Positions 25,507 to 34,861 of a stretch of 44,416 bases of DNA are shown here, one piece after another. Source of the stretch: Rhodospirillales bacterium (GTDB lineage Bacteria; Pseudomonadota; Alphaproteobacteria; Rhodospirillales_A; JACZKS01); contig JABGRG010000023.1 in NCBI GenBank assembly GCA_018648445.1, forward strand, positions 1-44,416, read 5' to 3'. Within the stretch, counting starts at the first letter, position 1. The number at the start of each line of letters is the position of its first letter. The notes below the pieces were generated by a model that was not told where the DNA came from, did not search any database, and worked only from the letters and a program-made list of their open reading frames with translations. The translations under genes were made by a program, and so were the position numbers.

Positions 25507-26637
25507 ATGCGTGAAACATCCACCCGACCTTTGCCGATTTCCGAGAAGCGGGATTGGCTTCGGCTGATCCGTAGCGAGAACATCGGCCCCATCACCTTTT
25601 TCAAATTGCTGGACCACTACGGTTCGGCGGCGGCGGCGTTGCAGGCGATTCCCGATTTGGCGAAAAGCGGCGGGCGGGCCGGCAAGATACGCATTGCCCC
25701 CCGCGCCGAGGCCGAACGCGAGATGGAGGAATGTGGGCGAATCGGCGTGCACGTCGTGGCCCGTGGCGAGCCCGAGTATCCGCCGCTTCTGTCCCACATT
25801 GAGGATGCGCCACCGCTGATATTCGCTCTTGGTCATATGCATCTGCTTGCCAAAGCCGCCGTGGCCGTTATCGGTGCGCGGAACTCCTCGGTTGTGGGGC
25901 GGCGGTTTGCGCACGATCTGGCAGCCGATCTAGGCGCGGGCGGTTTGTTGGTGGTGTCGGGAATGGCGCGCGGCATTGATGCGGCTGCTCACGATGGCGC
26001 GCTCGCCTCGGGGACGGCCGCCGTGCTGGGTGGTGGTGTGGATGTTGTGTACCCGCGGGAAAACGAGGCTCTTTACGAATCGATCATTGAACGCGGCGTC
26101 CTTGTTTCAGAGGTCAGCTGCGGAACCAAGCCCCAGGCCCGTCATTTCCCCAGGCGCAATCGGATCATTTCGGGGATTTCGCGCGGCGTCGTGGTGGTCG
26201 AGGCCAACCCGCGATCTGGCTCGCTCATTACCGCGCGTCTCGCCCTCGAACAGGGACGCGAGGTGTTCGCTGTTCCCGGTTCGCCGCTTGATCCTCGGGC
26301 CAAAGGCGCCAACAAATTGATCCGCGACGGCGCGACCATGGCTGAGAGCGCCGAAGACGTTCTGCGCGTTTTGAACGAACAAAACCGCCCGCTGAAGGAG
26401 CGACGAACGGCAGAATTCAGCGGTGTTCCAAGGCCCCGCCCCAATGAATCCGAGCTCAATTCCGCGCGTAGGGAAATCATCGAAAGTCTCGGGCCTGTGC
26501 CAGTAACTGTTGACGAATTGCTTCGAAGTTGCCAATTCTCCCCTGCTGTGGCGTCGGTCATTCTGCTGGAACTGGAGTTGGCAGGTCGGCTGGAGCGCCA
26601 TCCGGGGAACCAAGTGTCATTGATACTCCAGAGATGA
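25507..26637 (+). CDS. dprA: DNA-processing protein DprA
   Basis: A 376-residue protein that loads RecA on incoming single-stranded DNA during natural transformation. The Rossmann-fold core is clear: AVIGARNSSVVGRR, VVSGMARGIDAAAHDGAL (151-168), AVLGGGVDVVYPREN, FPRRNRIISGIS and EANPRSGSLITARLALEQGREVFAVPG. A C-terminal winged-helix segment follows. The start is ATG at 25507, with TTG-type alternatives less likely. It is followed 22 bp later by topA, a pairing widespread in bacteria. Together with comF it leaves open a competence capacity, but other competence genes are not in the window. Confidence 0.95.
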   Translation: MRETSTRPLPISEKRDWLRLIRSENIGPITFFKLLDHYGSAAAALQAIPDLAKSGGRAGKIRIAPRAEAEREMEECGRIGVHVVARGEPEYPPLLSHIEDAPPLIFALGHMHLLAKAAVAVIGARNSSVVGRRFAHDLAADLGAGGLLVVSGMARGIDAAAHDGALASGTAAVLGGGVDVVYPRENEALYESIIERGVLVSEVSCGTKPQARHFPRRNRIISGISRGVVVVEANPRSGSLITARLALEQGREVFAVPGSPLDPRAKGANKLIRDGATMAESAEDVLRVLNEQNRPLKERRTAEFSGVPRPRPNESELNSARREIIESLGPVPVTVDELLRSCQFSPAVASVILLELELAGRLERHPGNQVSLILQR

Positions 26638-26659
26638 AACCTCATTTAGAAAGCCGTCC

Positions 26660-29293
26660 ATGCCAGAGAACGTCGTCGTCGTTGAATCGCCCGCCAAGGC
26701 CAAGACCATCAACAAGTACCTTGGCAACGCGTACAAGGTGCTTGCCAGTTTCGGGCATGTGCGCGATCTGTCTCCCAAGGACGGCTCGGTACAGCCGGAC
26801 AACGACTTTGCCATGGACTGGCAGGTCGACTCCAAGGCCGAGAAACACATCAAGGAAATCGCCAAGGCTTGCCGTGGCGCCCAACGACTCTATCTCGCTA
26901 CTGATCCGGATCGCGAGGGAGAGGCCATTTCCTGGCATATGCGACAGGTCCTTGATGAGCGCGGCGTACTGGAGGGCGTAGAGATCAAGCGGGTCGTTTT
27001 CAACGAGATTACGAAGTCGGCGGTTCAGGGCGCCTTTGAATCTCCGCGCGAATTGGATGACCATCTGGTCAACGCCTACCTCGCCCGCCGGGCGCTGGAC
27101 TTTCTGGTAGGCTTTACCCTGTCGCCGGTCCTGTGGCGGAAACTTCCCGGCAGCCGGTCGGCTGGACGGGTGCAGTCGGTCGCGCTTCGTCTGGTTTGCG
27201 AGCGCGAGGCCGAGATCGAGGTTTTTAACGCGGACGAATACTGGACCGTCAAAGGCGAATTCGCCAAAGCCGACGGAGCAAAATTAACCGCGAACCTGAC
27301 ACAATTGGATGGCAAGAAGCTGGACAAGCTGGCCTTGGGCAACCAGGCTGCCGCCGATTACGCGGTTCGCACCATCGAGGCTGCGTCTTTTAGTGTCGCC
27401 AAGGTCGAACGCAAGCAGTCGCGGCGCAATCCGGCGCCGCCATTCACCACCTCGACCCTGCAGCAGGAAGCGGCCCGCAAGCTGCATTTCGCTGCGCGCC
27501 AAACCATGCAGGTGGCGCAACGTCTTTATGAAGGTGTCACCATTGATGGCGATACGACCGGCCTGATCACCTACATGCGAACCGATGGCGTGCAGATGGC
27601 CAACGAGGCCATTCACGCCAGTCGCGGGCTGATCGGCGGGCGTTACGGCCAAAATTACGTGCCCGAGAAACCGCGCATGTACAAGACCCGCGCTAAGAAT
27701 GCGCAGGAAGCCCACGAAGCCATTCGTCCCACCGACGTTACGCGCACGCCCGAACAGGTTGCGCCGCTTCTTTCGGGCGAACAGTTGCGTCTTTATACCC
27801 TGATTTGGCAACGCACCATCGCCAGCCAGATGGCGTCGGCGGTTCTTGATCAGGTCGGGGCCGATATCGCGGCAAGCGATGGTTCCGCCGTTTTGCGCGC
27901 CACCGGTTCGGTCATCGCGTTCGATGGCTTCTTCAAGCTGTACCGCGAAGGGCGAGACGACGCAGAAAGTAATGGTGACAAGCGTTCGGACGACGACGGG
28001 GAACGGATTCTTCCCGATTTACGCGAAGGCGAGACGCTGGACCGGCGCAAGGTTCTGCCCGAGCAGCACTTCACCCAACCGCCGCCGCGCTACTCCGAAG
28101 CCAGCCTCGTCAAACGCCTGGAGGAACTGGGAATCGGTCGCCCATCCACCTACGCGACGATCCTTTCGGTTTTGCAGGATCGCGACTACGTGCGGCTGGA
28201 AAAGCGCCGCTTTCTGCCTGAGGACCGGGGCCGTCTGGTCACGGCATTCCTGTCCAACTTCTTTGCGCGCTATGTCGAATACGACTTCACCGCCGATCTC
28301 GAAGGCAGTCTTGATGAAGTGTCTGACGGCAAGGTCGATTGGAAGGGATTGCTGACCCAGTTCTGGGGAAAATTCCATGAGGCGGTGGATGCCACCAAGG
28401 ATCTGCGTACCTCACAAGTGCTGGACGCGCTGAACGAAACGCTGGGTCGCCATTTCTTTGGCGAGGGGGAAGACGGCAAACCGGCGCGGGCCTGCCCGAC
28501 CTGCGAGGCAGGCGAGCTTAGCCTCAAAATTGGCCGCTACGGCGCTTTCATCGGGTGCTCGAACTATCCGGAATGCCGCTATACGCGGCGGCTGGTCGCG
28601 GCGGGTAACGGCGATGAAGCGGCTGAAAACGGCGACAACGGTCCGCGCGTTCTTGGAACCGATCCTGAAACCGGCCTTGAGGTGACGTTGCGCCAAGGCC
28701 CCTACGGCCACTACGTGCAATTGGGCGAGGCCGAGGGAGAGGGCAAGGCCAAGACCAAACCAAAGCGCGCCTCGCTGGCCAAGAACATGACGCCGGACAG
28801 CATTGATTTGGACCGTGGGTTGGCATTGCTGAGTTTGCCGCGCGACATCGGGCCGCATCCTGAAACGGGTGAAATGATCAGCGCCGGTATCGGCCGCTAT
28901 GGCCCCTATATCCGCTACACCGGAAATTACCTTTCGCTCAAGGGCGAGGATGACGTTCTGACCATTGGCCTGAACCGCGCCACGGCATTGATTGCCGACG
29001 CGCCGAAAAAAGAACCGGCGAAGACGCTTGGCGATCATCCCAAGGACAAGAAGCCGGTCACCCAGCGTTCGGGCCGCTTCGGCCCCTACGTGCAGCATGG
29101 AGCCCTGCGAGCGACCCTGCCCAAGGGAACGGATGCCGACGGCCTGACCCTTGAAGCGGCCATCGAAATTCTCGCCGCCAAGGAAGTGCGCGCCAAGGGC
29201 AAGGCCAAACCGAAAGCCAAGGCCAAACCCAAGGCGAAAGCGAAAGCCAAGCCGAAAGCCAAGGCCAAGGCTAAGCCAAAGGCAGCTAAATAG
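26660..29293 (+). CDS. topA: DNA topoisomerase I
   Basis: An 877-residue type IA topoisomerase that relaxes negative supercoils. It begins with the Toprim domain (VVVESPAKAKTINKYLG, and LATDPDREGEAISWHM). The catalytic tyrosine is Tyr305 in GLITYMRTDG. A four-cysteine zinc finger is at CPTCEAGELSLKIGRYGAFIGC, followed by repeated topo-C motifs (RYGPYIRY, RFGPYVQH). The last about 35 residues are an almost pure Lys/Ala/Pro repeat (KAKPKA units) likely to bind DNA; its DNA is low-complexity and prone to length change. The start is ATG at 26660. rnr begins two bases after the stop. Confidence 0.97.
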   Translation: MPENVVVVESPAKAKTINKYLGNAYKVLASFGHVRDLSPKDGSVQPDNDFAMDWQVDSKAEKHIKEIAKACRGAQRLYLATDPDREGEAISWHMRQVLDERGVLEGVEIKRVVFNEITKSAVQGAFESPRELDDHLVNAYLARRALDFLVGFTLSPVLWRKLPGSRSAGRVQSVALRLVCEREAEIEVFNADEYWTVKGEFAKADGAKLTANLTQLDGKKLDKLALGNQAAADYAVRTIEAASFSVAKVERKQSRRNPAPPFTTSTLQQEAARKLHFAARQTMQVAQRLYEGVTIDGDTTGLITYMRTDGVQMANEAIHASRGLIGGRYGQNYVPEKPRMYKTRAKNAQEAHEAIRPTDVTRTPEQVAPLLSGEQLRLYTLIWQRTIASQMASAVLDQVGADIAASDGSAVLRATGSVIAFDGFFKLYREGRDDAESNGDKRSDDDGERILPDLREGETLDRRKVLPEQHFTQPPPRYSEASLVKRLEELGIGRPSTYATILSVLQDRDYVRLEKRRFLPEDRGRLVTAFLSNFFARYVEYDFTADLEGSLDEVSDGKVDWKGLLTQFWGKFHEAVDATKDLRTSQVLDALNETLGRHFFGEGEDGKPARACPTCEAGELSLKIGRYGAFIGCSNYPECRYTRRLVAAGNGDEAAENGDNGPRVLGTDPETGLEVTLRQGPYGHYVQLGEAEGEGKAKTKPKRASLAKNMTPDSIDLDRGLALLSLPRDIGPHPETGEMISAGIGRYGPYIRYTGNYLSLKGEDDVLTIGLNRATALIADAPKKEPAKTLGDHPKDKKPVTQRSGRFGPYVQHGALRATLPKGTDADGLTLEAAIEILAAKEVRAKGKAKPKAKAKPKAKAKAKPKAKAKAKPKAAK

Positions 29294-29295
29294 TT

Positions 29296-31494
29296 TTGGC
29301 GAAGTCCCGCAAAACAAAGACTGAATTTCCCAGCCACGAAGCCATCACGGATTTCGTGCGCCAAAGCGACGAGCAGGTTTCGCGGCGCGAGATCGCCCAG
29401 GCCTTCAATCTGGACATGAACCAGCGCTCCGAATTGCGTCATGTTCTGGCCGATATGTGCGTGGCCGGATTGATCGAAAAGGGCCGTCGCCGAACCTATC
29501 GGGCGCGGCTATCCCTGCCCAACGTGGCGGTTCTGGAAGTTACAGGAATTGATGAAAATGGCGATGTTCTGGCCCGACCGCTGAACATGCGCGATCAAGT
29601 GGATGCGCCGGTTATTCATATCCCGCCGGAAAAGCGCGACCGGCGCGGCCTTACGCCCGGTGATCGCCTTCTGGCCCGATTGACGCCATTGGGCGGCGAT
29701 GAATACCGGGGAAAAATCATCCGTCGCATCACCGAGGCTCCGCGTTCGGTGCTGGGGATGGTCGAGATCGTACGCGGCGAAATGCGGGTCTGTCCCATTG
29801 AGCGCGGCGCGCGCCACGACTTTATCGTAGCGACCGGCGAGGCGGCGGGTGCATCTGCCGGTGACCTGGTTCGCGTTGAAGTCATGGACGGGAAGCGCCT
29901 GGGTCTGCGCAAGGCCAAGGTGGTTGAGCGGCTGGAAAAGGAAGTCCAATCGTTCAGCCTGATCGCGCTGCACGATCATGAAATTCCCATCGACCTTTCG
30001 CCCGAAGCCGTCGCTCAAGCCGACGCCGCCGGTCCCGCGTCTCCCGAGGGGCGGACAGACCTGCGCAAACTTCCGCTTGTCACCATCGACGGTGCCGATG
30101 CGCGCGACTTCGACGATGCGGTTTGGGCCGAGGCTGACACCGACAAGAAGAACCCCGGCGGCTGGCATCTCGTGGTCGCCATCGCCGATGTGTCCTGGTA
30201 CGTGCGCGCGGGCGATGCGCTGGACCGTTCGGCCTTCGAGCGCGGCAATTCCGTATACTTCCCCGACCGCGTGGTTCCCATGCTGCCCGAGGCCCTGTCC
30301 AACGGCTGGTGTTCGCTAAACCCCGATGAGGACCGACCCTGCCTTGCCGCCCACCTGTGGATCGATGCGCAAGGCAAGCTGCTGCGCCACGAGTTTGTGC
30401 GCGGGATCATGCGCTCGGTGGCGCGCCTGACTTACGAGCAGGCGCAGACCGCGCATGACGGCAAAGCGGACAAGACGACAAGGCCGCTTCTGAAAACCGT
30501 CATCGGGCCGTTGTATGGCGCATACGGCGCGTTGGTTGCGGGCCGCGAGATGCGTGGCGTGCTTGAGTTGGATCTGCCCGAGCGCAAGGTGCGCGTGGAC
30601 GCCGAGGGCAACGTTTCCGGTATCGAGGTTGCTGCGCGTTACGACAGTCACCGCCTGATCGAGGAATTCATGATCGCGGCCAATGTGGCCGCCGCCGAGA
30701 CCCTAAGCAAAAAGAAAAAGCCCTGCATGTTCCGCGTCCATGACGCGCCGGGAACGGAAAAACTGGAATCCCTGCGTCAGGTTCTGGACGGCATTGGACT
30801 GAAACTGCCGCGCGGACAGGTTATCAAGCCTGCGGCCTTCAACGCGTTACTGGACCGGGTGGTGAATACGCCCGAAGCGCCGCTGGTAAATGAGATGATC
30901 CTGCGCACGCAAGCGCAGGCCGCTTACAGCCCCGAAAACATCGGCCATTTCGGTTTGGCTTTGCACAAATACTGCCACTTCACTTCGCCCATTCGCCGCT
31001 ATGCGGACCTTCTGGTCCATCGCGCGTTGATAAGCGCATGCAAACTGGGTGATGACGGGTTGGGCGACAACCCGCCGGATTTCGAGAAAGCAGCCGAACA
31101 CGTTTCCATGACTGAACGCCGCGCGGCGGCAGCCGAACGCGACTCCGTCGATCGCTTTACCGCCGCCTGGCTGGCCAGCAGTGAAGGCGCTGTGTTCACC
31201 GGCAGAATAGTCGGGGTTCATCGCGCCGGGCTGTTCGTGCGTTTGGACGAAACCGGGGCTGACGGGCTAATTCCCAAGAGAAATTTGCCGCGCGATACCT
31301 ATATTCATGATGAACGCCGGCAGTGTCTCGTCGGCAAGCGAACCCGCAAGGAGTATCGTCTGGGCGAGGTTGTCGAGGTGATGCTGGCGGAAGCCACGCC
31401 AATTAGCGGTGGCCTGATTTTTCACCTGATGGATGGCGCCGCTTCGGAACCGTGGAGAAAGCGGCGTAAACGCAATCGTAAGAACCGCTCGTAA
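29296..31494 (+). CDS. rnr: Ribonuclease R
   Basis: A 732-residue 3'-to-5' exoribonuclease of the RNB family that degrades structured RNA. The N-terminal winged helix is at about residues 15-75, with cold-shock-like domains to about 240. The RNB catalytic segment TIDGADARDFDDAV lies near 262-275, and a C-terminal S1 domain (FTGRIVGVHRAGLFVRLDETGADGLIP) is followed by a short basic tail. The start is TTG at 29296, two bases after the topA stop; MAKSRKTKTEF is a normal N-terminus. A topA-rnr order is common in alphaproteobacteria. Confidence 0.95.
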   Translation: MAKSRKTKTEFPSHEAITDFVRQSDEQVSRREIAQAFNLDMNQRSELRHVLADMCVAGLIEKGRRRTYRARLSLPNVAVLEVTGIDENGDVLARPLNMRDQVDAPVIHIPPEKRDRRGLTPGDRLLARLTPLGGDEYRGKIIRRITEAPRSVLGMVEIVRGEMRVCPIERGARHDFIVATGEAAGASAGDLVRVEVMDGKRLGLRKAKVVERLEKEVQSFSLIALHDHEIPIDLSPEAVAQADAAGPASPEGRTDLRKLPLVTIDGADARDFDDAVWAEADTDKKNPGGWHLVVAIADVSWYVRAGDALDRSAFERGNSVYFPDRVVPMLPEALSNGWCSLNPDEDRPCLAAHLWIDAQGKLLRHEFVRGIMRSVARLTYEQAQTAHDGKADKTTRPLLKTVIGPLYGAYGALVAGREMRGVLELDLPERKVRVDAEGNVSGIEVAARYDSHRLIEEFMIAANVAAAETLSKKKKPCMFRVHDAPGTEKLESLRQVLDGIGLKLPRGQVIKPAAFNALLDRVVNTPEAPLVNEMILRTQAQAAYSPENIGHFGLALHKYCHFTSPIRRYADLLVHRALISACKLGDDGLGDNPPDFEKAAEHVSMTERRAAAAERDSVDRFTAAWLASSEGAVFTGRIVGVHRAGLFVRLDETGADGLIPKRNLPRDTYIHDERRQCLVGKRTRKEYRLGEVVEVMLAEATPISGGLIFHLMDGAASEPWRKRRKRNRKNRS

Positions 31495-31554
31495 TAATCG
31501 TGACGGCGGAGGCAAAATATCCGACAATCCCGGTGAAACGCGGATCGAGAAACA

Positions 31555-33123
31555 ATGACGTTGTGTCGGAAAATTCGATTTTTGATTGTCGTGGCTGCGA
31601 TCGCGATGGCCGGTTGCGCGCCCGCTCGCGTAATCTCGCCACAAGCCGATGACGACACCTTCCCGGTTCAAGCGGCAACGGAAACGTTCTCGGTCGGATA
31701 TTCCAATATCGTCAAGAAATATATCGATCCGGTTTCCCTGGGTGATCTGGCCGTCGAGGGCATGCGGGGCCTCGGTTCAATCGACCCTGCACTGACTGTT
31801 CGTCGTTCGGGAGGCAGCATTCGATTGGCTTCCCTAGGTGGCGAAGTCGCGCGTTTCGATGTGCCGGATGATGCCGACACCGACGCGTGGGCGAGTGTGA
31901 CGGTAGAGATGTCGCGCATGGGACGAACGGTGTCCACGGAACTAAATGATGCTTCCGTCGAAGACATCTACGAAGCCGTATTCGACGGGGTTCTTTCGAG
32001 GCTGGATCGCTTTTCGCGCTATGCCGGACGCGACGACGCCAAGCGCAATCGGGCGCGGCGTCAGGGTTTCGGTGGTATCGGAATCCGATTTAAAGCGGCC
32101 GAAGGCGAGGTCCGCATAACCGAAATCATGGAGGAAACTCCGGCACAGCGCGCGGGCCTGAAGGTAGACGATCTGGTGATTTCCGTCGACGGCGTGTCGA
32201 TAGAGGGCCTGGATTCCAAGGATTTGGTTGTCCGTCTGCGCGGTCCGGTCGAAACCCGGGTCGTTCTTATGGTTCGGCGAGCCCAAACAACCGAGCCCTT
32301 GAGGTTCGAAATCGAGCGCGCCCATGTGATTCCCAGTACGGTGACGCAAACCACCGACAACGGTATTTTGGTCCTGAAAGTCGCGCGCTTCAATCAGGCG
32401 ACATCCCGCTCGCTCAGCCGCAAAATAAAAAATGCTCGCATAACCCACGGCAGGGAACTGAAGGGTGTCGTGCTTGATCTCCGGGGAAATCCGGGCGGGC
32501 TTCTCAAACAGGCGATCCTCGCCGCCGACCTGTTTCTTACCCAGGGCGAAATCGTCCGGACCCATGGCCGGCATCGCGACAGCATTCAATTTTATCAGGC
32601 CCGTGGCAGCGATGTGTCGCGGGGGCTTCCGGTGGTCGTGCTGATCGACGGGAAGTCGGCCTCGGCAGCAGAGATTACCGCTGCGGCCCTTCAGGACCGG
32701 GGCCGCGCCGTTGTGATCGGTACGACGTCGTTCGGAAAAGGTTCGGTGCAAACCGTTGTTCGCCTGCCAAACGATGGCGAAATTACTCTCACCTGGTCGC
32801 GATTCGTAGCTCCGTCCGGCTATATTTTGCATCGACTAGGCGTGCATCCGACCATTTGCACAAGCGGAATCAGCGCAAAAAGCGATGACCCTATCGACCG
32901 ATTGTTGAAGCAGAAAAGTGAAGAGGCGGACGTGATATCGGCGTGGCGCAGCGTTGCGTTTGCCGACGAGACACGCCGCAACGAGTTGCGCGCCTCGTGT
33001 CCGGCCGAACGGCGCAAGATTTCGCGGGATGTCAAATTCGCCCGCCGCCTAATTGAAAACGCGGATTTGTATTCACGATTTTTGGGCCTTTCCAACACGG
33101 CTGCGGCCGCTGCCCATCCGTAA
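31555..33123 (+). CDS. S41 family C-terminal-processing peptidase, predicted lipoprotein
   Basis: A 522-residue serine peptidase of the CtpA/Prc family. The N-terminus is a lipoprotein signal (KIRFLIVVAAIAMAGC) with the probable lipidated Cys21, so it should be anchored on the periplasmic face. A PDZ domain lies at about 168-245 (GGIGIRFKAAEGEVRITEI), followed by the S41 domain with VVLDLRGNPGGLL. The catalytic dyad is Ser370 (SASAAEI) and Lys395 (FGKGSVQT), spaced 25 residues apart as expected. A non-conserved about 140-residue region precedes the PDZ domain. It follows rnr by 60 bp and precedes rpmG. The target protein is unknown. Confidence 0.88.
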   Translation: MTLCRKIRFLIVVAAIAMAGCAPARVISPQADDDTFPVQAATETFSVGYSNIVKKYIDPVSLGDLAVEGMRGLGSIDPALTVRRSGGSIRLASLGGEVARFDVPDDADTDAWASVTVEMSRMGRTVSTELNDASVEDIYEAVFDGVLSRLDRFSRYAGRDDAKRNRARRQGFGGIGIRFKAAEGEVRITEIMEETPAQRAGLKVDDLVISVDGVSIEGLDSKDLVVRLRGPVETRVVLMVRRAQTTEPLRFEIERAHVIPSTVTQTTDNGILVLKVARFNQATSRSLSRKIKNARITHGRELKGVVLDLRGNPGGLLKQAILAADLFLTQGEIVRTHGRHRDSIQFYQARGSDVSRGLPVVVLIDGKSASAAEITAAALQDRGRAVVIGTTSFGKGSVQTVVRLPNDGEITLTWSRFVAPSGYILHRLGVHPTICTSGISAKSDDPIDRLLKQKSEEADVISAWRSVAFADETRRNELRASCPAERRKISRDVKFARRLIENADLYSRFLGLSNTAAAAAHP

Positions 33124-33147
33124 TCCAGCCGAACCGTGCTATAATCC

Positions 33148-33175
33148 TTGACAGGCGCGCCGCGCGTAGTATTTT
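33148..33175 (+). promoter_or_regulatory. Candidate sigma-70 promoter for rpmG
   Basis: TTGACA at 33148-33153 and TATTTT at 33170-33175 are spaced by 16 bases, about 45 bp upstream of the rpmG ATG. A second consensus-like TATAAT at 33140-33145 lies just upstream but lacks a good -35 box. A strong promoter is expected for a ribosomal protein gene. Confidence 0.4.
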
Positions 33176-33220
33176 GCGCCGCCTGAGACGAAACACTCCA
33201 ACCGGACGGATATTGGGAAG

Positions 33221-33388
33221 ATGGCGAAGCCCGCGACAATTCTTGTGAGACTGGTTAGCTCGGCGGACACCGGGTTCTTTTACGTAACCAAAAAGAATCC
33301 GCGTAACCAAACCGAGAAGATGCAATTCCGTAAATACGATCCGGTCGCCCGCAAGCACGTGATCTTCAAGGAAGCTAAGATCAAGTAA
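33221..33388 (+). CDS. rpmG: 50S ribosomal protein L33
   Basis: A 55-residue protein that reads [20 protein letters not shown], then [20 protein letters not shown], then [15 protein letters not shown]. This is the classic alphaproteobacterial L33 of the large ribosomal subunit, of the cysteine-free type (no zinc-binding Cys pairs). The start is ATG at 33221 and the stop TAA ends at 33388. It is followed by a rho-independent terminator and converges with divK. The gene is short enough to be missed by length-filtered gene calling. Confidence 0.96.
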   Translation: MAKPATILVRLVSSADTGFFYVTKKNPRNQTEKMQFRKYDPVARKHVIFKEAKIK

Positions 33389-33424
33389 GAACGGCGCATC
33401 CGGAGCCATTCCGGGCGCATTTGT

Positions 33425-33454
33425 GGCCGTGCGTTACAAGCGCGCGGCCTTTTT
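33425..33454 (+). terminator. Rho-independent terminator after rpmG
   Basis: GGCCGTGCG and CGCGCGGCC form a 9-bp stem (one G-T wobble) with a seven-base loop, followed directly by five T residues. It lies 36 bp after the rpmG stop and touches the converging divK stop. Confidence 0.85.
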
Positions 33455-33818
33455 ACGTCAATAATTTGGCGATCGTTCCCAGCAGTGTCTCCACGGAAAA
33501 CGGCTTTTCGATAAAGCCGTCACACCCGGCGGCGCGAATTTCGGTCTCGTCGCCGTTCATGGCGTAGGCCGTAACCGCGATCACCGGCGTCAGCTTGAGC
33601 GAATCGGTCTCGCGAATACGGGCGACCGCCTCCAGTCCCGACATTCCGGGCAGGCGAATATCCATCAAAATCAGATCGGGCCGCCGATCCTGAAATTTCT
33701 CAAGTGCTTCCTCGCCGGAACGCGCGCAGACGGTCGAATAGTCAGCCGCCTGAAGCACGTCGTTGATGAGCCTCATGTTTAGCTCGTTGTCTTCGACGAT
33801 CAGGATCGTCTTCGTCAT
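33453..33818 (-). CDS. divK: DivK-type single-domain response regulator
   Basis: A 121-residue receiver domain without an output domain. It shows the acidic pair in VEDNELN, phospho-acceptor Asp53 in LILMDIRLPGMSG, Thr83 in AVTAYAM and Lys105 in EKPFS. The close match to DivK (NELNMRLINDVL, PVIAVTAYAMNGDE) suggests a role in polar cell-cycle signalling with PleC/DivJ-type kinases, as in other alphaproteobacteria. The start was set at ATG 33818, with AAGGA upstream; an ATG at 33842 would add eight residues. Neighbouring rpmG is a recurrent alphaproteobacterial linkage. Confidence 0.9.
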   Translation of the reverse strand: MTKTILIVEDNELNMRLINDVLQAADYSTVCARSGEEALEKFQDRRPDLILMDIRLPGMSGLEAVARIRETDSLKLTPVIAVTAYAMNGDETEIRAAGCDGFIEKPFSVETLLGTIAKLLT

Positions 33819-33843
33819 TTTTCTAGGTCCTTGGTGTTGCATA

Positions 33844-34734
33844 TTAGGCGACGAGTTCGCCCGCTTGTTTCTTCAAAATATCGGTTAGCGTTTGCGTGAT
33901 TTTAGGCCGTGAGCGCGAACGCGGAAACACCAGGCCGTAATCGAACCGCAATGCCGGTTCAAACGGGATCGCGATCAGTTTCCCGCGAAGGGCCGTGGCG
34001 ACGAAGGGGTGAACCAGCGAAACGCCAACCCCATCGGCGACAAGGTGACAAACCATAACCGACGTTTGCGCCTCGACCGAAAGAAGCCGCTTCACGCCCA
34101 TTCCGTGAAACAGGTTGTCGACCCGGCTACGCAGACTGGTGCCCGCATCGACCGATACAAAGGGTTCGCCCGCAAGATCCTGCGCCATGACCTTGGCCCG
34201 TTGCGCGAGGGGGTGGCCCGGCGGCGTGATGCACACGCCGTTCACCGAAAACAGGTGTTCGACGTGAACGTCTTCCTGCTCGATAGGAAGGGTCACCAGC
34301 CCAATATCAAACTGGCCGCCGGCGACCCGTTTTTGAATTTGCTCGCGTTGTCCCACTACATCGACCGACACACGAACCTTTGGGTGGGCCTTGGAAAAGG
34401 CGGCAACTGCGGGAGAAAGAAGTCCGTAAGATAACGCGGGCATGGATACGACCCGCACCGATCCCGCCTGCTGGGAGCGGATGTCGTCGGCGGTTGCGCT
34501 CATCCGGTCCATTCCGGCCAGCACCGTCTCGGCTTCATGAAAGAAAAGCTCGCCGTCGCTGGTCAGGGCCAGCCGCCCGTGGCGACGGTCGAACAGCTTG
34601 AAGTCCAGTTCGCGTTCCAATTCCGTAATCAAGCGGCTGATTGCCGATTGGGTCAGGTGCAGCATCTCGGCCGCGTGGGTTGTCGTGCCCGTCGCGATCA
34701 CCGCGCGTATGGCTTCCAGTTGGCGTAGCTTCAC
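33844..34734 (-). CDS. LysR-type transcriptional regulator of the TTT/sulfatase locus
   Basis: A 296-residue LTTR with an N-terminal helix-turn-helix (THAAEMLHLTQSAISRLITELERELDFKLFDRR) and a periplasmic-binding-like effector domain (about 90-290, GQFDIGLVTLPIE, GVCITPPGHPLA, DGVGVSLVHPFVA). The start is GTG at 34734 with a GAGGGG-type site ten bases upstream. It is divergent from the enolase-superfamily gene across 127 bp, the normal position of a local activator. The dyad and 16-base motif in that spacer are probable binding sites. The effector is likely the transported acid or an intermediate. Confidence 0.9.
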   Translation of the reverse strand: MKLRQLEAIRAVIATGTTTHAAEMLHLTQSAISRLITELERELDFKLFDRRHGRLALTSDGELFFHEAETVLAGMDRMSATADDIRSQQAGSVRVVSMPALSYGLLSPAVAAFSKAHPKVRVSVDVVGQREQIQKRVAGGQFDIGLVTLPIEQEDVHVEHLFSVNGVCITPPGHPLAQRAKVMAQDLAGEPFVSVDAGTSLRSRVDNLFHGMGVKRLLSVEAQTSVMVCHLVADGVGVSLVHPFVATALRGKLIAIPFEPALRFDYGLVFPRSRSRPKITQTLTDILKKQAGELVA

Positions 34735-34760
34735 GGTTCAATTCCCCTCGCTGAGCTATG

Positions 34761-34810
34761 ACAATCTATCATCGACTAACAATAATTTCTCATTTTTTTT
34801 CATAGATTGT
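34761..34810. promoter_or_regulatory. Dyad ACAATCTAT ... ATAGATTGT plus 16-base motif in the divergent spacer
   Basis: ACAATCTAT (34761-34769) and ATAGATTGT (34802-34810) are a perfect 9-bp inverted repeat whose centres are 41 bp apart, about four helical turns. The second arm overlaps TCATTTTTTTTCATAG (34790-34805), which recurs exactly upstream of the sulfatase gene. The spacer is AT-rich. This fits an LTTR or other dimeric regulator controlling both divergent genes. Confidence 0.55.
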
Positions 34811-34861
34811 AGCCGCTATTCTCCTCCACGGATTTTGGGAAAGCCGTGTGTAGGGCGAGAA

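Noticed and set aside
29190..29292. Short repeated units at the end of topA, considered as a CRISPR or satellite array
   Set aside because: The units are in-frame Lys/Ala/Pro codons of the TopA tail, with no unique spacers.
34598..34861. An 88-codon N-terminal extension of the enolase-family gene
   Set aside because: It crosses the divergent promoter and overlaps the LysR gene on the other strand. The conserved protein starts at the ATG at 34862.
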